From Elgaria multicarinata webbii (Eukaryota > Chordata > Lepidosauria > Squamata > Anguidae): a DNA stretch of 64,000 bases. A program made the translations under genes and the position numbers. Under the pieces are notes generated by a model that was not told where the DNA came from, ran no database searches, and was given only the letters and a program-made list of their open reading frames with translations. The stretch covers positions 4,055,001 through 4,119,000 of the forward strand of contig NC_086182.1 in NCBI RefSeq assembly GCF_023053635.1. Direction: 5' to 3'. This document shows positions 56,740-64,000 of the stretch, one piece after another (positions within the stretch are counted from its first letter, which is position 1; each line of letters begins with the position of its first letter).

Positions 56740-58467
56740 TCCAATTCCAGTTGTGGGAAGCCTTGCGTTGCTGTGTCTGAACTGTGGATCTTTGCACCTC
56801 TACAGAATGTGTGCGGATGATATTTTTTTTAAAAAAAAATAAATTTCCTTCTGGGCTTACTTCAAAACAAGTGAAGTCTTATTGGTTTGCCAACAACTTC
56901 CTCCTACCCACTGTGAGATCCTCTGTGAGAAACCCGTAGATGAACCTCCCTACTTCTTTCAGGTTTAGTCTCTTCACGTTTTTGTTTGTTTCCAGCCCCC
57001 AAGAATTCTGGAGAGCCCCTTCGATGCTCTTCTAGCTGCATTTAGCTTCACCCCACGTTGCAAAAATTAAGAAGTCACAAAAGCTTGTGGGTTTGGTTAC
57101 TGAGCTGCCCGACACAGCTGTGCTGATGGCATTTGAGGAAGTGGGCCTCCTGCTTGCACAGCTCATGCACTTGAAAAAAACCACGCCAGAGTTTTGAATG
57201 TTTTGGTCTGTACAGCTTAGCCTACAATTTGGGGAAATGACTAACAAAACGCAGTGAGATGTCTCACTAGAGTTGCTTGCGCACACACACGCCCACCTCC
57301 AAATTAGATTACTGCAATGCCCTCTACGTGGAGCAGCCTTTGAAGACAGTTCGGAAGCTGCAGCTTGTGCAAAATGCAGCAGCAAGATTGATAACCGGAA
57401 CCAGAAGGTTCGAACATATAACACCTGCTCTGGCCCGCTTGCATTGGCTGCCTATCTGTTTCAGAGCCCAATTCAAGGTGCTGGTTTTAACCTATAAAGC
57501 CTTACACGGCTTGGGAACACAATACCTGATGGAACACCTCTCCTGACGTGAACCTACCCAGATACTGTTGTTCTTATACTGTTGCTTTTATGTTTCTGAT
57601 GGTTTTTAAATTTTGTATACTTTTTTAGTGTTCACTGGTTTTAACTTTTGTAAACCGCCCAGAGAGCTTCGGCTATGGGGAGGTATATAAATTTAATAAA
57701 TATAAATAAATAAATAGAGGCTGGTAACTGGGCCTGTAGCAAGATCTTTAGACCAGACTCTGAACTATATTATAAACTAGTGCAAAGATCTAGTATGATC
57801 AACTAGACCTTTGATACCATAGTGCTTCTCACCTGTTCCTGGCCCATGACTAGAGTTGCCATTGCTATAACCATGCACAAGAATTCCAGATGGCTTCACA
57901 GAGCCACCCAAAAGCTTAAGGACAAATGCTAAGACACCTGAAAGCATGGCTTTAGCCATAGTGAATAAAACTTTTTGCCTTATTCACCATGGTTAACGCC
58001 ATGGTTCAAGGTGTCTTCTGAACAGGGCCAGAATCTCCTAAATAATGCAATGTCAAATTCCAAACTTGATTGTCCAGTCTGCAATGAAATAATTTTCATA
58101 ACTAAGAGCTTTTATAAGATCTAGAAAACTGTAGTGATATATGGGAAATTCTTCGTGAAGGTAACTCCTTTGCATTGAGTCTTGTGTTTCAGCAGATATT
58201 TGCAATACTTATTCAATACAGTAATATGTACAGAAAATGCCTTTTTAACAGCAGCTTTGCACATAGCTTGCTCTGGTCCTTCAGTTCTATTTGTTTCTTT
58301 GTTTATACATACGGCATTCTGCATGTCACGGACTTCAACTGGTTTGATAGTCATGCTACTCTCAAGGAACTCTGGAATTAACAGTTCTTAACTGCACACT
58401 GGTATAATTGTGCAGTTAAGAATACCTATGCATTTTCTTTGTGTGTGTGTGTGTTCATGTGCATTCA
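56740..58467. other. upstream flank of ARHGAP25
   Basis: Expected to hold the 5' UTR and perhaps the promoter on the minus strand. No CpG-rich block or convincing TATA box is visible. Contains the L2 end (57268-57715) and, near 57960-58020, inverted ACCATGG words. Otherwise nothing recognised. Confidence 0.5.
57268..57715 (+). mobile_element. L2 LINE 3' end with ORF2 C-terminus
   Basis: Frame at 57277 encodes LDYCNALYVEQPLKTVRKLQ, LVQNAAARLITGTRRFEHIT, PALARLHWLPICFRAQFKVL and VLTYKALHGLGTQYL, the conserved L2 end. Then AACCGCCCAGAGAGCTTCGG and (AAAT)n. 5' truncated. It lies about 530 bp upstream of the ARHGAP25 start codon. Confidence 0.9.
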
Positions 58468-59168
58468 TACTTGGCTCAGCAATACTACAAACGAGAAGGA
58501 TCTTGGAATTGTTGTAGATCACAAGCTGAATATCAGCCAACAGTGCGATATGGCTGCAAGAAAGGCAAATGCTATTTTGGGCTGTATTAATAGAAGTATA
58601 GCTTCCAAATCACGTTAGGTACTGGTTCCTCTCTATTTGGCACTGGTTAGGACTCATCTAGAGTATTGCGTCCAGTTCTGGGCACCACACTTCAAGAAGT
58701 ACGCAGACAAGCTGGAGCGTGTTCAGAGGAGGGCAACCAGGGTGATCAGGGGTCTGGAAGCAAAGCCCTATGAAGAGAGACTGAAAGAACTGGGCATGTT
58801 TAGCCTGGAGAAGAGAAGATTGAGGGGAGACATGAGAGCACTCTTCCAATACTTAAAAGGTTGTCACACAGAGGAGGGCCAGGATCTCTTCTTGATCGTC
58901 CCAGAGTGCAGGACACGGAATAATGGGCTCAAGTTACAGGAAGCCAGATTCCAGCTGGACATCAGGAAAAACTTCCTGACTGTTAGAGCAGTACGACAAT
59001 GGAACCAGTTACCTAGGGAGGTGGTGGGCTCTCCCACACTAGAGGCATTCAAGAGACAGCTGGACAACCATCTGTCAGGGATGCTTTAGGATGGATTCCT
59101 GCATTGAGCGGGGGGTTGGACTCAATGGCCTTGTAGGCCCCTTCCAACTCTGCTATTCTATGATTCTA
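58468..59168 (+). mobile_element. CR1 LINE 3' fragment
   Basis: Aligns with 46426-47125 of the full-length copy from ACTTGGCTCAGCAATACTAC to the ATTCTATG tail. One in-frame TAG near 58616 (CACGTTAGG against CACGTGAGG) splits it; the remaining 150 codons run to [13 protein letters not shown]. 5' truncated and about 95% similar by eye. Confidence 0.95.
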
Positions 59169-59913
59169 TGAAAGTATTGTCCTGTGGGGGAGCTAGAAAC
59201 ATTCAGTTCCAAGGATTTGTTGGCAGGAGGGGCGACAAACTGGTAAAACCATCAGGCTGCCACCCAACTAGAGAAAAGGCTTAGCCAATTGAACCTACAA
59301 GTAAATACAATTGATTAAATCTGAACTTGTTTGCATGTGCAAATGAAGTAGATGTAGTTCTAAAGTCAGACTTGTTTTTTTAGCATACAGATGTGACAGA
59401 TGTCACATCGGGCATCCTACGTAAGAGCCATCTCTGCCTACGAAAGAGAGAATGCAGAAGGCCTCTAAAGCACCCCCACCAATTAAAAAATGTTTTTAAA
59501 CAAATGTTTACATTTGATGCCCAATTAGTTTGGAACACATTTTTAATAGATCAAAAGGTTTAAATCAATTACTGTTGCAGCCTTATAGAAACCCAATGCG
59601 GTTTTACAGTGAGGGTATGTCTCCAAAATCCGTCTCCTGGCTCTATCCAGTGTTTTATGAATCCCAATAATGTGTCACACACACATAGTGAAAGAAAGAA
59701 AGTTGTTCAACCCAAACCATGCATGGAAATCAAGAAAAATAAAAGTTGCTGTCGCTTCTGTTGTTTCGGAAGGCTACAGATTCTAGGATTTAAAAATACC
59801 ACCACCAAAATGCAACACAGCTTCCCGCCAAGGTTGTTTCAATTAATCAAATACAAATAACCTTTCTCCAAGTCCTAAAGAACTGCATATATAAACAATT
59901 AATTCAGAGACAT

Positions 59914-59919
59914 TTTATT
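59914..59919 (-). terminator. candidate polyadenylation signal (AATAAA)
   Basis: Minus strand reads TTATTGTTCAATAAAATGTC after an AT-rich stretch with TATTTATATACTG. It has the look of a true 3' end for a minus-strand transcript coming from the right. Confidence 0.3.
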
Positions 59920-60604
59920 GAACAATAACATTACAGTATATAAATAGGGTAAAATACTTTTTATACAATATTTCACATTCTGACAGTCAAAGAAAGAAAG
60001 AAAGAAACCCAGAGGCAAGCCTATGTGTATTTGCAAAAAATAAAATAAAAAATAATTAAGAAAAATACCCATTGTCATCCCTCCCTCATAAGACAATGCA
60101 CAAAGAAATCAGCAGATTGCAGGGATAGAATAAATACACTGAATTTGCAGAACAGGAACCACGGGGATGGAAGGGGGAAGAAATTGCAGTAGGACAAAGT
60201 GTGTTTTCTGAAAGGACGACAGGCATTAAGGTGTTCACAAGTTCTCACTGACACACACATGCTGACGAGGACTGGTATTGCTAGCTTCAGATACGGTGCA
60301 CTTGTGACTGCTGTCAAGCTATGCTACCCCTCCCAACCTACAGAGCTGCTAGCCGAAGAAAGTGTGGGGCAGAGGTTGGAAATTTTAAGCATGGCTAGGA
60401 GACTGTTGATGCACAGGAAACCTGGTGTCAAAAGGCAATTACAGAACTTAGAGGCTGTTTCCAGTCTTATGTAGGCTCCAGGTTCAGGCTCCCTGAGGGC
60501 ATAGTCTTTATTTCTGCTAGTACGAAGGGCAGCAAGAGAATTCCCTAGAACCTGAGTTCTGCACCACCTCTTCCAAACATGTGTAAGGCAGTGTCACAAA
60601 CAAG

Positions 60605-60742
60605 CAGTGGAGGTTGGTGTCTGTGATGTCAGTGGGACAGTGAATCTGCTCTGGGTTTCAGTCAGAACTCTAAAGGAGATATCCGAGGTGCTCCGCGCTG
60701 ACATCACCGCACCACTGACACTGGAGCCATCAGCCTCCACTG
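60605..60742. mobile_element. hAT-like foldback (CAGTGGAGGCTGGTG family)
   Basis: CAGTGGAGGTTGGTGTCTGT and GGAGCCATCAGCCTCCACTG. Flanks CAAACAAG and TAAACAAG agree at seven of eight, the best evidence that this family makes 8-bp hAT-type duplications. Confidence 0.8.
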
Positions 60743-63173
60743 TAAACAAGGGCTGCTAGTTTCCTATGCCTTAAATCCCATATTTCCACTCAGCAAAGTG
60801 TAGCAGTTTTTTTCGGGGGGGGGGGGATGAAGAAAGCTGAACTTGCAATTGAGACTTCTGCTTCCCCATTGCCCTATCAACCCTCACCCCTTTCCACCCA
60901 GCCCAACCTTCCCAATCTTACCCAAAGTTCCACTGTCAACCTTTGGCCCCAGAGTCACCTCCCTGACCCACCTCTTGCCAGTGCCTCTCTTTTGACTGCA
61001 TTTGGCTCAGGAATGGGAAATACCACTTTGCGCCTGGTCCTTGGGAACGAAATTCCCTCCCCTCACACCGACTCTCCTAAATGGCCCCAAAGTCTGGGCC
61101 CACCTCCATCAGGTGAGCCCTCAGAGGTGGTCAGGGGCTGGCTCAGGTTTGCAGTACACCTCCAGCTCCCATTGGCTTGACAAGGAGAAGGTGGAGCGCC
61201 TCTGTCAGCCAATAAGGCTGGCTCCACCATGACATTGGAATTGCTTGGTCTGGTTGTTTGGCCCAAGAATGTGAAATTCTAGTGCTGAAACTGGAATGCC
61301 AATGTACCACCCCAAAGTACTCTTATTCACTGCAGACAAGATCAAGATACAGGTGCAGTCCTAAGTGCCCATTAAGGAATTCCACTGCATATCCAACTGC
61401 CTTTTGCTACCTTGCCCATTCATATCATCATCACCATCATAAAAAACATCAACATCATTTTGGCCTTTACAAACAATCAAAGTAAGAACCCCACCTTCCA
61501 TTTGGGCAGGAAAAAGATGCCACTCCAAAGTTACCCCATCCCGCTTTCTTGCTCCTCAGAGGAACCAGCACTCCCTTCAGTGTTTGTGTGGACAACTGCA
61601 CCACTGGACAACATGTTACGTAAGACTCAAAAGGCAGCCCTTCCTGAAAGCTGTCAACTGACCACACCCCTCTTTGAACTGACAAAATGAGAACCAAGAT
61701 GCCACACTTAAAAATAACAACAAAACTTAAAATCCAACACCTTCTAATGTCACAACAAAATGCTGGCACTTAAAGACTAAACGCTACGTGTTTAGTCTGT
61801 TCCGCGCTGATAACTTGACACTCCAGCATCTTTGCAATAGAAATGCTAGCACATTGAAGAACACACAGGATTGGCTCTTGCATCGCTCCATGGATGTAGG
61901 TTTTGGAATGTGCCCATCAATTCCCAGGTGTCTCCAAGAGCCACACATGAGGCTGAACCTACGCAGCATCAGAAAAGCGTAACGTAAGAAGCAACCCCCA
62001 AACTATGCTGCTAGAAGCCTGGATCACTCTTAGGAGATGCAACCCTGCAGCACTTAGAATTTCACCAAAATGGCAGCCAAATAAATAGGAAAGGATTAGA
62101 GTCACGTCAACGGGGCTTCAGTGCTATGGACTGACCACCACTTGAAGATGGCTGTGTGCAGGGCAGTCAATGTGTCACAGGTAGCACAGCCACCGTGGAG
62201 ATGTGGGAGTAAAAGCAGCTTCATGCATCAGCTCATCCTCTCACAATGTGCTTTGTTACATATGAGGCAATGTTCAGTCAGGAGCCCAAAGTGTGGGTCT
62301 GTGTGTGCCTCTAGTCTTACTTTATGGCTACAGCGACCTTTTGAGCCAAAAGTAACTGATGTTTGAACAACTTACAGTCTAGACAAGAGTACTGTGCGAG
62401 AGGGATTTCATTCATGGCCTAATTTCTTTCAGGAGTAAGCCATAAGAGCTTTTTAAAAAGCACGGAATGATACACAGCCTTCACTTCCTGTTCACATTTG
62501 AACAGTTTCGTCTGAGCAGGGCCATGATGTGGGCTGGTGGGGGGAGTGTATCTCAGCCTATCTGAAGCCCTATTTGCCTCGCGCTGGTCAACACCCAAGC
62601 AGCTATGTTCAACTGGAAACAGGAAATGCCAGATCACATTGCTCCACCCCCTCCCTACAAGCACTCCTTCCTCCTTCACTTCCTAACATTGCTTATTAAA
62701 CTCTACCGCATGAAGGGCAGGCAGCAGTGAATGATAACAGTGCCAAGCAACGCTGCTGGGACAGGCTAACTCACCTCAAAGGCCACTTTTGAGGTTATCT
62801 GTTCAGTTCTTGGGCAGCATGAAAGCCATTTGCAGGTCATGAAACTGGTCCAAAGCAGGGGCCAGCTTTAACTTTGCACACATTTTGCTTGTGCCACTAA
62901 GATGCAAGGAGCATTCATTTACCTGGTACTCAGTCTTTCCTTGCTCTTAAGAATGAGCAAAGACCATCCAGAGCACTAAAGCCCCGCTACGTAGTAAAAT
63001 GAAAAGATGCGTAGGAAACAGGACAACAACAGCTACAGCCCATCTCTTATCTGCCTTAATATTCCTGTGGCCTTGAGGGGTCACAGCAGCTGTCATAAAC
63101 CACTGTTCCAACCAGGAATACGTGAGGAAGCAATGGTGTTAGGAGAATGTGAAATGCAGCATACAAAATGTCC

Positions 63174-63179
63174 TTTATT
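63174..63179 (-). terminator. candidate polyadenylation signal (AATAAA)
   Basis: Minus strand reads ATAATTCAATAAAGGACATT. A second possible 3' end for the same putative neighbour. Confidence 0.25.
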
Positions 63180-64000
63180 GAATTATAAGCTTTGAAGTGG
63201 AAAACATTTGAGTGGCGATTTTTGAAGAGCAAATGGATTGGCATCTATAATTAGCGGCTTTCGTCTCTTTTTCCCCATTGCTTGATCCACCATCTTCAGA
63301 TATCTAGCACAGGATGTCTCCATCACAGGTTGACTGAAAGCCAATATATACAATCCATGGGATCAAGGGAAGAGTTTGTGGACTGCGCCACCTGAGACTG
63401 TGGAAGGGTGAGTATATATTTCAATGTTTCATCGTGAAATAAGCAAGACATAAACTCCTTTCACCAGTTCCTCCATGCATACATTATGTAAATGGAAGGG
63501 CTGGGGCCGGGAACATTGGCCCCACCACCCCATTTGTGTTTTCAACGATGACACACATAGAGTTGTATGCACATCAATGTGCCACACAATTTGGGATTCC
63601 TGTGCAACTGGTGGTCCCAATCACAGGAGGGTCCCAATTACATTGGAGTATCTACAAGTATGCTCTTAGCTGTCCCTTTTCAAATGTGTCATTCCTCGTG
63701 CAGATGCTGGGGATGGGACCAGCAGGGTGAAGTGACGTGTGTCCCCCCCTCCCCATATACACAGATTTAATGTATGTGTGGAGGAAGCAAACAGGATGTG
63801 AGGGAGTAGGCCTTGTCCCGGCCTTCTCCTGGCCATCCTGTTCCTCTGCCTTTTCTGTTTTGCTTCTTTTATGGAAGGGCATTCAAACATGTTAACACCC
63901 CCACATGGCTCTGCGGCCTCAAGTGGTACCATCCGAGAAATGCTTTACTTCTTGATTCTGGTGACTGCACTGAACTGATCCTTATAGTTGCGAGTTATGG

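Larger units (their letters stand above)
59169..64000. other. largely unique flank, no coding exon recognised
   Basis: Apart from one foldback (60605-60742) this 4.8 kb has few repeats, unlike the rest of the window. It could be intergenic or part of a neighbour's long 3' UTR on the minus strand (see the two AATAAA sites). In human the gene upstream of ARHGAP25 is PROKR1 in the same direction, from memory; no PROKR1 coding was seen here. Confidence 0.45.

Noticed and set aside
63666-63932. Minus-strand frame with a basic stretch (KEAKQKRQRNRMARRR)
   Set aside because: A short basic run is not enough; no family match, and no splice or start context was found.
1-64000. CRISPR array, operons or prokaryotic signals
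   Set aside because: Introns, LINEs and SINEs show vertebrate DNA; the tandem repeats present have no spacer pattern.

Overview
The window is vertebrate nuclear DNA, most likely from a squamate reptile (lizard or snake). Three things point there: one multi-exon host gene with GT-AG introns; many CR1 LINE 3' ends carrying the ATTCTATG tail; and a mix of L2 LINEs, tRNA-derived SINEs of the Anolis type, and palindromic hAT-like and TA-flanked DNA elements. No bacterial features, CRISPR arrays, rRNA genes or true tRNA genes were seen.

Host gene: the whole coding sequence of ARHGAP25, a Rac-type Rho GTPase-activating protein, lies on the minus strand from the ATG at 56739 to the stop at 4744. I assembled it from 11 coding exons. 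All splice sites are GT-AG, all phases agree, and the 1995 coding bases give 664 residues (human, from memory, about 645). Order: short N-terminal exon, PH domain (exons 2-4), RhoGAP domain (exons 5-9, arginine finger R201), serine-rich linker (exon 10), C-terminal coiled coil (exons 10-11). Bases 1-4743 are the 3' flank and 3' UTR. Bases 56740-64000 are the 5' flank and perhaps part of the next gene's 3' UTR.

The introns are built from mobile elements. Intron 1 (36794-56678) holds the two largest. One is a Ty1/copia LTR retrotransposon (38465-42180) with 430-bp LTRs that differ at about two positions, a TCTTG target duplication and a primer site matching the anticodon arm of initiator tRNA-Met. 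The other is an apparently full-length CR1 LINE (about 42330-47133) with both reading frames open and a tandemly repeated 5' region carrying two TATAAAAG boxes. Both lie antisense to ARHGAP25. Other introns carry GC-rich long foldbacks (8201-8713, 27936-28329), a hAT element with a perfect 8-bp duplication (34507-35185), TA-flanked palindromes (8741-9003, 38034-38356, 48089-48418), a hAT-like foldback family in four copies plus one partial, nested palindromes (25526-25855) and many CR1, L2 and SINE pieces.

No new multi-gene system was found. The strongest signals are the very young copia insertion, the intact CR1 with its tandem TATA-bearing promoter region, and the long GC-rich hairpin family.
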